NCBI GenBank assembly: GCA_017419405.1
Contig: JAFOLH010000015.1
Location: 310,001 to 374,000, forward strand
Direction of reading: 5' to 3'
Length of the DNA: 64,000 nucleotides
Source: Renibacterium sp.
GTDB lineage: Bacteria; Actinomycetota; Actinomycetes; Actinomycetales; Micrococcaceae
This document shows positions 48,848-57,184 of this stretch, one piece after another (the stretch's first letter is position 1; each line of letters starts with the position of its first letter). The translations under genes were made by a program, and so were the position numbers. The notes under the pieces are model-generated. The model worked only from the letters and a program-made list of their open reading frames with translations, was not told the DNA's origin and made no database searches.

Positions 48848-49984
48848 CTAACGGTCCGCCGCAATGCGGCCGATGATCAGCCGCATGATTTCATTGCTGC
48901 CCTCGAGGATCTGATGGACTCGCAGATCCCGGACGATCTTTTCCAATCCGTATTCGGCGAGGTAACCGTATCCCCCGTGCAGTTGGATGGCTTCGTTCGC
49001 GACATTGAATCCGGCATCGGTGGCGACCCGTTTGGCCATAGCGCACAGCCGCACGGCGTCTTTCGAACCACGGTCCAGCGCGTCAGCGGCCCGCCAGAGC
49101 AGCGTCCGAGCTGTTTCCAACTCGGTCTCCATGTCGGCAATCCGGAACAGCAGCGCTTGTTTGTCGATCAGCGGAGCACCGAAGGCGGACCGTTCCTTGA
49201 GGTAGGCGATCGATTTTTCCAGGGCGATCTGGCCACCGCCCAATGAACAAGCACCCATATTGATCCGGCCGCCATTGAGCCCCTTCATGGCGATGCCGAA
49301 GCCGTCGCCCTCGGCGCCCAAGCGGTTGCCGACCGGAACCCGCACCTCGTCCATGATGACCTGCCGCGTCGGCTGGGCATTCCAGCCCATTTTCTTTTCG
49401 TTGACGCCGAAAGAAAGCCCGGGGGTTTCTGCTGGAACGACGATGGCGGAGATGCCGCGGTTCCCGGCGTCAGCGGTGCGGGCCATCACGAGATAAACGC
49501 TCGATGCGCCGGCACCGGAGATGAATTGCTTGACGCCGTTGAGCACGTAGTCATCTCCGTCGCGGACTGCGCGGGTGGTCAACGCAGCTGCGTCAGAACC
49601 GGCCCCCGGCTCGGTGAGGCAGTAGCTGCCCAGTTCCTCCATGGCTGCCAGTTTCGGCACCCAGCGGGCACGTTGTTCGTCGTCGCCGAAGGCGTCGATC
49701 ATCCACACCACCATGTTGTGGATGGAGATATAGGCGGCAATCGTGGGGTCCGCTTTGGCCAGCTCTTCGAAGATCAGCACGGCGTCGCTTCGGCTCAGAT
49801 CGGAACCGCCGAACTGTTCGCCGGCATAGATGCCGCCCATCCCCAGCTCGCCCGCTTCGCGCAGCACATCGACCGGAAAATGCTTGGTCTCGTCCCAGGT
49901 GGCCGCATTGGGTGCCAGCCGCTGGGCGGCGAAATCTCGCACCATGTGGACCAAGCCGAGCTGCTCATCGTTGAGTTCGAACAT
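48848..49984 (-). CDS. Acyl-CoA dehydrogenase (isobutyryl/short-branched-chain type)
   Basis: The protein has about 378 aa. I prefer the ATG at 49984 (MFELNDEQLGLVHMV) because AAAGG has correct spacing; an ATG at 49987 and a TTG at 49999 are in frame. Sites: YCLTEPGAGSDAAAL and the flavin/substrate loops, GWNAQPTRQVIMDEVRVP, and the C-terminal LHGGYGYLAEYGLEKIVRDLRVHQILEGSNEIMRLIIG. The catalytic Glu lies in the usual position near the C-terminal segment. It oxidises a short or branched acyl-CoA, as in valine breakdown. It stands alone. Confidence 0.88.
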   Translation of the reverse strand: MFELNDEQLGLVHMVRDFAAQRLAPNAATWDETKHFPVDVLREAGELGMGGIYAGEQFGGSDLSRSDAVLIFEELAKADPTIAAYISIHNMVVWMIDAFGDDEQRARWVPKLAAMEELGSYCLTEPGAGSDAAALTTRAVRDGDDYVLNGVKQFISGAGASSVYLVMARTADAGNRGISAIVVPAETPGLSFGVNEKKMGWNAQPTRQVIMDEVRVPVGNRLGAEGDGFGIAMKGLNGGRINMGACSLGGGQIALEKSIAYLKERSAFGAPLIDKQALLFRIADMETELETARTLLWRAADALDRGSKDAVRLCAMAKRVATDAGFNVANEAIQLHGGYGYLAEYGLEKIVRDLRVHQILEGSNEIMRLIIGRIAADR

Positions 49985-50214
49985 CATTGCCTTTCGCAAG
50001 CCTCAACCACGGCCCCGGGGTGTCGGGCCGCAGTGCGTCCGGGACCAAACACCGGCGGGTATCGCCGGAGCTGGCCGCCGCCAGTCTTTGCTGACGGAGC
50101 TGCCTGCCAATGCGCTCGCCGATTTCCGGGTGAGCTGGCGCAGCAAGATCGAGCTTACGCGTCTGGGCAGGGGCGGCAAAGAGCAATCCGGAACGGCTGC
50201 GAGCGCGGAATCAA
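49985..50214. other. Gap without recognisable gene
   Basis: About 230 bp between two leftward genes. Short frames are open on both strands, but none has a start with a ribosome site or a known domain. The right part has a coding-like composition and may be a gene remnant. Confidence 0.4.
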
Positions 50215-51144
50215 TCAGACACTCGTCCAATTCGTGTGCCGCATCCAGCCCGCAAAACCCATCAACCCCGGGTGCAGGTGGCGAAGCAGCGTCACGTCGC
50301 GGTCTAGGCGGTAGACGTCGCGATCGGCAAAGAACTGGAACATTGCGGCATAGTCGTGGGCGAATTCCGGGACGGTTGCGGCCAATTGCGCATGCGGCAT
50401 CGGGACGTAGTTGGTCCGTGTGCCGGTCATCTGCTCAAAGGTGGCAGCGAGCTCGACTCCGGTGAGGCTTTCTCCGATGACCGCGAGGTCGCGGGCACCC
50501 CAGGACTGCCAGTTGTTGAACATGTAGCCGGCGAACCAGGCAATATCGTCCAGCGCAACCAGCGGATAGCTGGCTGTTCCAAGCGGCAAGTTGAAAATCA
50601 AGCCATGCTGATCGTCCGATTGGGGCGTGAGCCGGTAGCGCAAATTCTCGAAGTACGGCGCTGTGGTCAGCACTGAAACATGATTTGTGTACCAACCGTC
50701 GGCTGTTTTGTTGAGCATTTCTTCCGACCGCATCAGGTTGATGTGGGCGGTGACGGCGGCCTTGCTGTCGAAGTGCGGAACCGGCTTTCCGGTCAAAGTC
50801 ACTGCACTGTCCAACGAGGACCAAATGAACCGTTGTACGCCGGCCCGGGCCGCAGTAGCGAGCAGGTCAAGGCCTTGCTGGTACTCACCCACCGCGCTGC
50901 CAATGGCGAAGAAATCAGTGTTGGCAAAGACGCCGTCGGCATTGCTGAAAAGCGCGTCGAATATAGCCGGATCACTGCGAACCAGCTGCACTCGATCGGG
51001 TGCAGTGCCAGCGAGTTCACGCGCATGAGCGGAATTCGGATCGCGGGTGGGGACAGTAATCATGACCTCGGTCGTGGCGAGCAAACGACGAATCAGATGC
51101 CGCCCCATCGACCCGGTGCCACCGATGACAACGATGTTTTTCAT
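50215..51144 (-). CDS. NmrA-like NAD(P)-binding protein
   Basis: The 309-aa protein has the atypical SDR pattern: IVVIGGTGSMGRHLIRRLL at the N-terminus, VFANTDFF, RFIWSSLDS, then NLPLGTASYPLVALDDIAWFAGYMFNN as in NmrA/HSCARG proteins. No catalytic YxxxK is evident, so it may be a redox sensor or an isoflavone-reductase-like enzyme. It overlaps the deacetylase gene by 4 bp. Codon use and G+C are noticeably lower than in the genes before 49 kb. Confidence 0.85.
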   Translation of the reverse strand: MKNIVVIGGTGSMGRHLIRRLLATTEVMITVPTRDPNSAHARELAGTAPDRVQLVRSDPAIFDALFSNADGVFANTDFFAIGSAVGEYQQGLDLLATAARAGVQRFIWSSLDSAVTLTGKPVPHFDSKAAVTAHINLMRSEEMLNKTADGWYTNHVSVLTTAPYFENLRYRLTPQSDDQHGLIFNLPLGTASYPLVALDDIAWFAGYMFNNWQSWGARDLAVIGESLTGVELAATFEQMTGTRTNYVPMPHAQLAATVPEFAHDYAAMFQFFADRDVYRLDRDVTLLRHLHPGLMGFAGWMRHTNWTSV

Positions 51145-51971
51145 GGCTTCTTTCCTTTATAAGCGAGCAAGTATTCGGCTACCTCGGCGTGCGTAGCAAT
51201 CCAGACCTCGTTCGAGCTGCCGAGGTAGTCGAAAATCTGGGCGGCCATGCCCGCGATAGGCGGCCGACCGCCAACATGGGCATGCAAAGTCATCCGGAAG
51301 ACGCCAGGACCAGGGGCCGAAAGTATTTGATCCAGTAACTCGCGATGCAAATCTCGGTAGGTGTGCGGGCCTGCCGCGGAATCGCGGACGTCGGAGTGGT
51401 CGCTGTGCATGAGCGAGACCAACGGGCCGCTGGCGGTAGGCAGAATCTGCGGAAAATCGTGGTTGCTGTGATCGGCGGTCCAGCGGTATCCGGCTTCGGT
51501 CAGCAGTTCGCAGGTATGCAATGATTCGGTGGCACGCGGGCTCATCCATCCCGTCGGGTGAACGCCGGTGATGTTGTTAAGCGCTTCGGTGCAGCGGCGG
51601 ATGTTTTCGCGTTCCGCGTCGACGTCGAGCAGTGCCGGTAGCACGTCTTGTGCCCAGGAATGCGCGGCAACTTCGTGCCCGGCGTCGTGTGCGGCCGACA
51701 CAATCTCAGGGTACATCTCGGCGACAAGCCCATTGATCCCGATGGTTGCGGGTCGATCCCCCAGCGCATCGAGCAGTCGCCAGATTCCGGAAGTGACGCC
51801 GTAGTCCACCCAGGATGAGCTGTGCGTGTCCTCTACTCCAGGCAATGGCCAGGCCGCAGCCATGGGTGCGTAACTGGGCCAATGGCCCGGCTGCCAGAGT
51901 TCGACGGCGACCGTGATCAGCGCGGCAACTTTCCGCCCACCGGGCCAAGTAACGTCGGTCCCAGCTGACAT
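51141..51971 (-). CDS. Polysaccharide deacetylase-like hydrolase (PuuE/allantoinase type)
   Basis: The 276-aa NodB-homology protein has ALITVAVELW near the N-terminus, GHEVAAHSWAQD with the His pair, TGWMSPRATES as the Arg motif, and MTLHAHVGGRPP near the C-terminus. The group includes cyclic imide and allantoin hydrolases besides sugar deacetylases. It is translationally coupled to the NmrA-like gene and divergent from an HxlR regulator, which may control it. Exact substrate unknown. Confidence 0.82.
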   Translation of the reverse strand: MSAGTDVTWPGGRKVAALITVAVELWQPGHWPSYAPMAAAWPLPGVEDTHSSSWVDYGVTSGIWRLLDALGDRPATIGINGLVAEMYPEIVSAAHDAGHEVAAHSWAQDVLPALLDVDAERENIRRCTEALNNITGVHPTGWMSPRATESLHTCELLTEAGYRWTADHSNHDFPQILPTASGPLVSLMHSDHSDVRDSAAGPHTYRDLHRELLDQILSAPGPGVFRMTLHAHVGGRPPIAGMAAQIFDYLGSSNEVWIATHAEVAEYLLAYKGKKP

Positions 51972-52019
51972 GTGAATTCCTCCCTCGACGGCTTCTCCTC
52001 AACACGCTATGGCCGACTT

Positions 52020-52039
52020 AGGTACCTCGAGGTTCCTCG
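52020..52039. promoter_or_regulatory. Tandem 10-bp repeat at the HxlR divergent promoter
   Basis: AGGTACCTCG is followed directly by AGGTTCCTCG. The first copy contains the palindrome AGGTACCT. If translation starts at the GTG at 52060, both copies lie in the promoter shared with the divergent deacetylase gene and could be the HxlR operator. If the ATG at 52009 is used they are inside the coding region. Confidence 0.4.
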
Positions 52040-52059
52040 CTGCGGACTACCATCGAAGC

Positions 52060-52410
52060 GTGCGTAGCTATTCAGGAAGTGTTTTCCTTGCTGACTGCCC
52101 GGCCAGGCTGGCGGTTGAGGTCATCGCGGATAAATGGGCCGTGGTTGTGTTGTTTGCCTTGAGCCGGGGGCCTTGCCGTCATGGTCAGTTGGTCGAGCTG
52201 GTAGGCGGGATTTCCAGGAAGATGTTGACCCAGACGCTGCGGCGGTTACAGGGCTACGGCCTAGTGGATCGGTGCAGCCAGAACGGCAAGATCGAATATT
52301 TGCTGACCGAGCTCGGTAACACCTTGATCGAGCCGATCGGCGTGCTGACCGAATGGGCGCATGTGTACGGCAAAGACGTGGTGGAGTTCCAGGAAACCCC
52401 GGCCGGCTAG
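52060..52410 (+). CDS. HxlR-family transcriptional regulator
   Basis: The protein has 116 aa from the GTG at 52060 (VRSYSGSVFLADCPARLAVEVIADKWAV); an ATG at 52009 would give 133 aa but has no ribosome site and adds a non-conserved tail. The winged HTH has CPARLAVEVIADKWAVVVLFALSRGPCRHGQLVELVGGISRKMLTQTLRRLQGYGLV, with the conserved Cys that in relatives senses quinones or reactive electrophiles. It precedes an aldo/keto reductase, a common target. Confidence 0.88.
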   Translation: MRSYSGSVFLADCPARLAVEVIADKWAVVVLFALSRGPCRHGQLVELVGGISRKMLTQTLRRLQGYGLVDRCSQNGKIEYLLTELGNTLIEPIGVLTEWAHVYGKDVVEFQETPAG

Positions 52411-52457
52411 ACCAAAGTCGAGATGGATGACGATCTTACGATGAATAGGATGACGAT

Positions 52458-53417
52458 ATGAGCGAGTTCCGCACTCTTGGTACCTCCGACCTCCAGGTTT
52501 CTCCGCTTTGCCTGGGCGGCAATGTGTTCGGCTGGACGGCAGATGCTGCGCAGTCAGTCGCCGTGCTCGATGCCTACGTTGCTGGTGGTGGGAACTTCAT
52601 CGACACCTCAGATTCCTACATGAATTATTTTCCGGAACAGGGCAATAAACCTGGTCAGTCCGAAACCATCATTGGCGACTGGATTGCCAGCCGGAACAAT
52701 CGTGACCAGGTGGTGATCGCAACCAAGGTTGGCGACCACCCGCAGTATCTGGGTCTCGAGCCTGCCAACATCAAAGCCGCCGTGGAAGAGTCGCTACGTC
52801 GATTGCGCACTGACTACATTGACCTCTATTACACACACTTCGATCGAGATGAATCGATCCCGGTCGAAGAAATCATCTCCGCTCTCGATGATCTGGTGAA
52901 AGCCGGCAAAGTACGTGCCATTGCCACCTCCAATATCAGCACCGAACGGCTTAGCGCATCGCTGGCCTTTTCTGACCGCGAAAATCTGAGCCGCTATGTG
53001 GCGCTGCAACCTCCATACAACCTTGTCTCCCGTGATACCTACGAGGGCCCGAAACAAGAGATCGTGGAGCGCGAGGGGCTTGCTTGCGTTCCGTACTTCG
53101 CACTCGCTTCAGGTTTTCTCACCGGAAAATACCGTCCGGGCGAACCCGTCGAAGGGGTACGGAACGTGCCTGGACTAGCGGCTGGTTACGTTGATACGGA
53201 ACGAGGCGTGAAAGTACTGGCTGCCTTGGATCAGATCTCCAAAGACCGCGGTGCGGAGATGGCTACCGTGGCGTTGGCGTGGGTAGCGCAGCAGCCAACC
53301 GTGGTAGCACCAATTGCCTCCGCACGCAGTGTCGAGCAGCTGCCCGCGCTGCTAGCCATGCAAGATCTACAACTGTCGCAAAGCGAGCTGGCGACCTTGA
53401 CCGCGGCCTCCGACTAA
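52458..53417 (+). CDS. Aldo/keto reductase
   Basis: A 319-aa (alpha/beta)8 reductase. The catalytic tetrad is visible as D49 (NFIDTSD), Y54 (SYMNYFPEQG), K90 (VIATKVGD) and His in DLYYTHFDRD; the NADPH site includes IASARSVEQLP. It reduces aldehydes or ketones, often in detoxification. It lies 47 bp after the HxlR gene, and GGATGACGAT occurs twice in that gap (52425-52434 and 52448-52457), the second copy providing the AGGA ribosome site. Confidence 0.9.
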   Translation: MSEFRTLGTSDLQVSPLCLGGNVFGWTADAAQSVAVLDAYVAGGGNFIDTSDSYMNYFPEQGNKPGQSETIIGDWIASRNNRDQVVIATKVGDHPQYLGLEPANIKAAVEESLRRLRTDYIDLYYTHFDRDESIPVEEIISALDDLVKAGKVRAIATSNISTERLSASLAFSDRENLSRYVALQPPYNLVSRDTYEGPKQEIVEREGLACVPYFALASGFLTGKYRPGEPVEGVRNVPGLAAGYVDTERGVKVLAALDQISKDRGAEMATVALAWVAQQPTVVAPIASARSVEQLPALLAMQDLQLSQSELATLTAASD

Positions 53418-53424
53418 CCTAATC

Positions 53425-54000
53425 TCAACCCGCAATCGGCCGGAGTCCATCCAACAGCAGGTCGAGCAGACGACTAGCCAACGCCTCGTGTCCAGGCCGG
53501 GGCGCCACCGTGAAGATGCCAATGAGCGCGGCGGCAATATCATCGGCACCCACGTCGCTGCGCAAGTCGCCCGCGGCGCGCCCGGCGTCGAGAATCGTGG
53601 TGATTGCCGCCAGCAGTTCCGTCCGGGTCTGCGCATGCGCGATCTCGCCCGACTCGACCATGGCAAGCAAGGTGTCCAGCATGCCGTTTTTGGTCGCAAT
53701 CCAGTCACCGAACAAATCCATCCAGCGCCGCATCGCTGCCGCCGGCGGCAGCTGACCGAGCAATTCGCGGGCCCCGGCGGTGAGCCGGACGACCTGGTCT
53801 CGATAAACGGCGTCGACGAGCGACTCCCGGGTCGGGAAATGCCGGTACAGCGTGGCAATACCGACGCCGGCCTCGCGGGCAATGGCGCGCATCGAGGGCT
53901 CAGCATCCGCGGATGCGAACACTCGAGTCGCCACCTCGAGCACCTGGTCTCGGTTGCGGGTTGCATCGGCGCGCGAGGTTCGCCCAGCCAGTTCAGTCAA
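53425..54000 (-). CDS. TetR/AcrR-family transcriptional regulator
   Basis: A 191-aa protein beginning at a TTG (an in-frame stop lies just upstream). The HTH reads ASADAEPSMRAIAREAGVGIATLYRHFPTRESLVDAVY (about residues 30-66), and the C-terminal SBP-like helical domain follows. It is divergent from the quinone-oxidoreductase gene, with a perfect 22-bp palindrome between, and converges on the aldo/keto reductase. It is probably a ligand-responsive repressor of the oxidoreductase and itself. Confidence 0.9.
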   Translation of the reverse strand: MTELAGRTSRADATRNRDQVLEVATRVFASADAEPSMRAIAREAGVGIATLYRHFPTRESLVDAVYRDQVVRLTAGARELLGQLPPAAAMRRWMDLFGDWIATKNGMLDTLLAMVESGEIAHAQTRTELLAAITTILDAGRAAGDLRSDVGADDIAAALIGIFTVAPRPGHEALASRLLDLLLDGLRPIAG

Positions 54001-54036
54001 AACGGATCACGCTCCGGTTATGCTACGATTATTGAG

Positions 54037-54058
54037 AAAGCGGAACATGTTCCGCTTT
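54037..54058. promoter_or_regulatory. Perfect 22-bp palindromic operator (TetR site)
   Basis: AAAGCGGAACA and its exact complement TGTTCCGCTTT abut to make an uninterrupted 22-bp palindrome. It lies between the divergent tetR and oxidoreductase genes and overlaps the space between a TTGAGA (54033) and a TAGTAT (54058) that could serve as a promoter. This is a textbook place for the TetR operator. Confidence 0.75.
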
Positions 54059-54091
54059 AGTATCTTCTCACAGTCCAAGGAGCCAACGCAC

Positions 54092-55048
54092 ATGTCGACA
54101 GTTCACGACTCACCAGCAGTAGGCAGCAGTACCGCGGTCCAGCTCGATACCTTCGGCGGGCCAGAGGTTCTGAAGGTCCGCGAGGTTCCCGCGCCACAGG
54201 CCGGCCCAGGACAGCTTCGGGTGCGGGTCACCGCGGCCGGGCTGAATCCGATGGACTGGATCATGACCGCCGATGCCGAAACTGCGGCCAGGTTCGGGCT
54301 CAATCTCCCTGTCGGCTTCGGCACCGACTTCGCGGGCGTTGTCGATCAGATTGGCGACGGCGTGACCAACTTTGCGCTGGGCGACCGCGTGTTTGGCGGC
54401 GCATTGTCCCGCTCGGTGGCCGATTACGTTGTGGTGGACGCGGATGGAGCGACGCCAGCAAACGAAGCCCACCACACACCTGATGATGTAGACGACCGCA
54501 CCGCCGCCACGATCACGATCGCAGGTCGCACCGCATCCGCGGCACTTGCGGCGATCAACATCGGTCCGGACGACACCGTGTTGATCGGTGGCGCGGGCGG
54601 TGGGGTTGGCGTGTTCGCCGTCCAGCTGGCCCGGCTCACCGGGGCGCGCGTGATCGGCACCGGATCGGCGACGTCGGCCGATTTCCTCCGCAGCCTCGGC
54701 GCCGAGCCGGTCGCTTACGGCGACGGGCTGGTCGATCGAGTCCGCGCGCTGGCTCCCGGTGGCATCACTGCTGCCATGGATCTGCACGGCACCGAGACCG
54801 TGGACGCGGCAAAGGAACTCGGCATCCCCCATGACCGAATCTGCACCATCACCACGAAACTCGAAGGCATTCCGGCCGGCAATGGTTCGGACGCAGCTCC
54901 CGGCACATTGGAAGAGATTGCCCAGTTGATCGCAGCAGGCAAACTCCAAGTGCCGATTGCGGAGAGCTTCCCGGTTGAGCAGATCCGCCAGGCGGCAGAA
55001 CTTCAGGCGAGCCGACGCGTGCATGGCAAGGTCGTCATCGAGCTCTAG
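54092..55048 (+). CDS. Zinc-independent quinone oxidoreductase (MDR superfamily)
   Basis: The protein has 318 aa from the ATG with AAGGAG 9 bp upstream. MDR features are the GroES-like N-terminal domain (VTAAGLNPMDWIM, GFGTDFAGVVDQIGDGV, LGDRVFGG), the Rossmann motif IGGAGGGVGVFAVQLAR and the C-terminal ASRRVHGKVVIEL. Structural and catalytic zinc-binding cysteines are absent. It reduces quinones or enones with NADPH. Control by the divergent TetR through the 22-bp palindrome is likely. It is the last gene before the lower-G+C island. Confidence 0.9.
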   Translation: MSTVHDSPAVGSSTAVQLDTFGGPEVLKVREVPAPQAGPGQLRVRVTAAGLNPMDWIMTADAETAARFGLNLPVGFGTDFAGVVDQIGDGVTNFALGDRVFGGALSRSVADYVVVDADGATPANEAHHTPDDVDDRTAATITIAGRTASAALAAINIGPDDTVLIGGAGGGVGVFAVQLARLTGARVIGTGSATSADFLRSLGAEPVAYGDGLVDRVRALAPGGITAAMDLHGTETVDAAKELGIPHDRICTITTKLEGIPAGNGSDAAPGTLEEIAQLIAAGKLQVPIAESFPVEQIRQAAELQASRRVHGKVVIEL

Positions 55049-55434
55049 AGGCGTCGACCGGGCGAAGAACCGAAAACCTTCTCGCATCTAGCCGAACTTG
55101 GAGATGTTACACCTCGAGGATGGTGAGTGCCGCGGCCCCGCGGCGAATTCGCGCAACCGAATCCAGAGACGGAAACCCGAGTTGAATCACGCGAATCGGG
55201 GCACCGGATGCCTCGCCCTCTAAACCTCTCGGAGATGGAAGTCGAACCAAGAAGCCAGATTTAACACACTTGGCACCGCAGTGAGCAGCTTCCATTCAAA
55301 ATGAATCGAAATAGCGACGTAAGTACTCATTGATTACACGACTGTCTGAGGTACATCGAGCGAAAAATGGATACTTTCAGGGCTGTAGATGTAGCTAATT
55401 CCTGGGAACTCGACCATACCTGTGTCAGAACAAA
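55049..55434. other. Intergenic region at the island boundary
   Basis: About 390 bp without a supported gene. A 62-codon reverse frame exists, but it lacks a ribosome site and a known domain. G+C falls along this stretch. No tRNA, integrase or clear direct repeat is seen, so the left end of the island is not defined by sequence. Confidence 0.5.
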
Positions 55435-56046
55435 CTATCTTAGATCTAGAACGGAATTCACGACGTCACCTACGTCAATGCCGTTTCTCCCAAGCCTCTG
55501 CATCTCTTTGACGATCTGCCTTCTGTTTACGTCTTGATGGGACTTCACCAGACGCCGCATAAGGTCTACGAATGACTGATGAGTGACATACCACATGCCT
55601 GCTACATGTCTCGCACCACCATCATTCGTAATGAAGCAGATTGAACGTAAGCCTGCCTCATAAATCGAATAAGTTTCTCCACCATGCTCACCAGCACGTG
55701 CCATACGGCCAGGACGTTTTCGCTCGGCGTGCCTCTCAAGCTCACGACGAATTGCCGCGACGGCCGCGGGTTCCGGTTCCGGCGTGGGAAGGGCCGTCGC
55801 AAGCAGCGTACGAGTATATCTCCCTACAGCCGCGGCGCCAGCACGTTTCACCTCCTTTTTCCTATGGGGATCACCGGGCGCCACATAAACAGAGGCCCAA
55901 CCGCGAACCTCGTCCGCAACCGTTGCCACAACTAAGCCATCGGCAATCAGGTGGGCGTCGTAAAGATCAGCCATCACCGTAGACGCGCCAAGGCAAAGCA
56001 CGGGACCGGCGTCAAGAAGGTGTTGGCAGGCTGAACGATTATTCAT
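55435..56046 (-). CDS. PIN-like protein, last gene of the putative defence operon
   Basis: The protein has 203 aa from the ATG at 56046, overlapping the previous gene by 8 bp; longer frames are shadows. The N-terminal GPVLCLGASTVMADLYDAHLIAD and the later SIYEAGLRSICFITNDGGARHVAG resemble the first and fourth strands of PIN-fold nucleases. The usual first Asp is replaced (CLGAST), so activity is doubtful. A basic helix (ERHAERKRPGR) lies between. It may be the effector or a nucleic-acid sensor of the operon. Family assignment is tentative. Confidence 0.55.
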   Translation of the reverse strand: MNNRSACQHLLDAGPVLCLGASTVMADLYDAHLIADGLVVATVADEVRGWASVYVAPGDPHRKKEVKRAGAAAVGRYTRTLLATALPTPEPEPAAVAAIRRELERHAERKRPGRMARAGEHGGETYSIYEAGLRSICFITNDGGARHVAGMWYVTHQSFVDLMRRLVKSHQDVNRRQIVKEMQRLGRNGIDVGDVVNSVLDLR

Positions 56047-57184
56047 CGTTTTTGTCCGCTCCGCTATTTCGGTCGTCAATAACGACCAGCTTAGCGAGGG
56101 ACTGTTCAATATCAATAGACGCTGTAGCAAGCCACGGGTCATCAGCGTAAGACGGCCAGTCATCGGGCTGTAATCGGACAGCGTCGGTAATTTCCAATGG
56201 TTCATCCACCAAGTTGTAATTATCGTCGATTTGAAATACTGGGCGTTGAAGACCAAGTGTTTCAAGCTCTTTGCCGTGGAGCAAGGCAATCGAGCGCGCA
56301 ACATCCTCACTCATTCTGCCGTCAGAGGATTCAAGCGCTAGCCCTCTAACTGCTGATATCCCCGCGCGCCACCAGCGGCGACCCGAGAAATCTGCAAGCT
56401 GTCCTCTGTATTCCGCTCCACTCAACATTTCAGCAACTTGATTTTCACCTCCGACTATATCGTCGAGCGCGCTTGGCTTCAGTCCCAGATAGCTCGCAGC
56501 TCGACGATCATCGACAAGGAACGTCGGAAAGGGCAAGATTCGTTGCAAGAACCAGGATAGCCATCGCCTTCCGGCAGACGTCGCGGCAAGAACGGACCAA
56601 GGGGGTCGACAGAGTTCGATCTGTGCGATTGCGTCATCTCTCCAATGTGCTTGTGGCAGGTCAAGCCAGGCGAGCTGGGCAACCGGATCCACCGGATTAG
56701 ACCAATCTGTCGGAAGCTTCGACGTTGCGATCGCAAGCGAGGCCAAGGCTTTGGCGGTCATCCTTGTCTTCTCAGCGGCCCACTCAAGATCGTGCCTACT
56801 CGCAATTGCCATCGGTCGAATAAAGGCAGGGGTACCGGCCCCGAGAACATCAAGGTGTCCGGTGCGAAGAACGAACGCAGTATTTTTAGGCTTTGGTTCC
56901 GTGTCAGGACTCGGACCGCGCCCATCAAGAGCAGATCGAAGCACGCTTGCGAGGGCAATGCCATCCCGAACGAAAAGGCCCAGCTCGTCTTTCGCCAAAT
57001 CGCGTGCCGGCCAGTCTTCGATGAATTCATCGATAAGTACGAGGCTCGCACGATCTAGGTCATCGACCAGCAAATCACCGGGGAGCACATGTTTCGCCTC
57101 GACGCCTTGCTGACTCAATAAGAGCGCGAAAGCTTCCTGCGCTGGATCATCATCCACTAGCAGAACAAATGGCTGCGTTGTCAT
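56039..57184 (-). CDS. Receiver-like protein of unknown function in the defence operon
   Basis: A 381-aa protein. Residues about 5-120 look like a degenerate response-regulator receiver: FVLLVDDDPAQEAFALLLSQQG with an acidic pair and LVLIDEFIEDW with an Asp at the phospho-acceptor position, but without the usual Thr/Lys motifs. The remaining 260 residues have no recognised domain; Trp-rich helical segments (RRWLSWFLQRILPFPTFLVDD, GRRWWRAGISAVRG) stand out. It overlaps the tandem-GHKL gene by 4 bp, so the pair recalls a two-component system, perhaps without classical phosphotransfer. Confidence 0.65.
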   Translation of the reverse strand: MTTQPFVLLVDDDPAQEAFALLLSQQGVEAKHVLPGDLLVDDLDRASLVLIDEFIEDWPARDLAKDELGLFVRDGIALASVLRSALDGRGPSPDTEPKPKNTAFVLRTGHLDVLGAGTPAFIRPMAIASRHDLEWAAEKTRMTAKALASLAIATSKLPTDWSNPVDPVAQLAWLDLPQAHWRDDAIAQIELCRPPWSVLAATSAGRRWLSWFLQRILPFPTFLVDDRRAASYLGLKPSALDDIVGGENQVAEMLSGAEYRGQLADFSGRRWWRAGISAVRGLALESSDGRMSEDVARSIALLHGKELETLGLQRPVFQIDDNYNLVDEPLEITDAVRLQPDDWPSYADDPWLATASIDIEQSLAKLVVIDDRNSGADKNDE

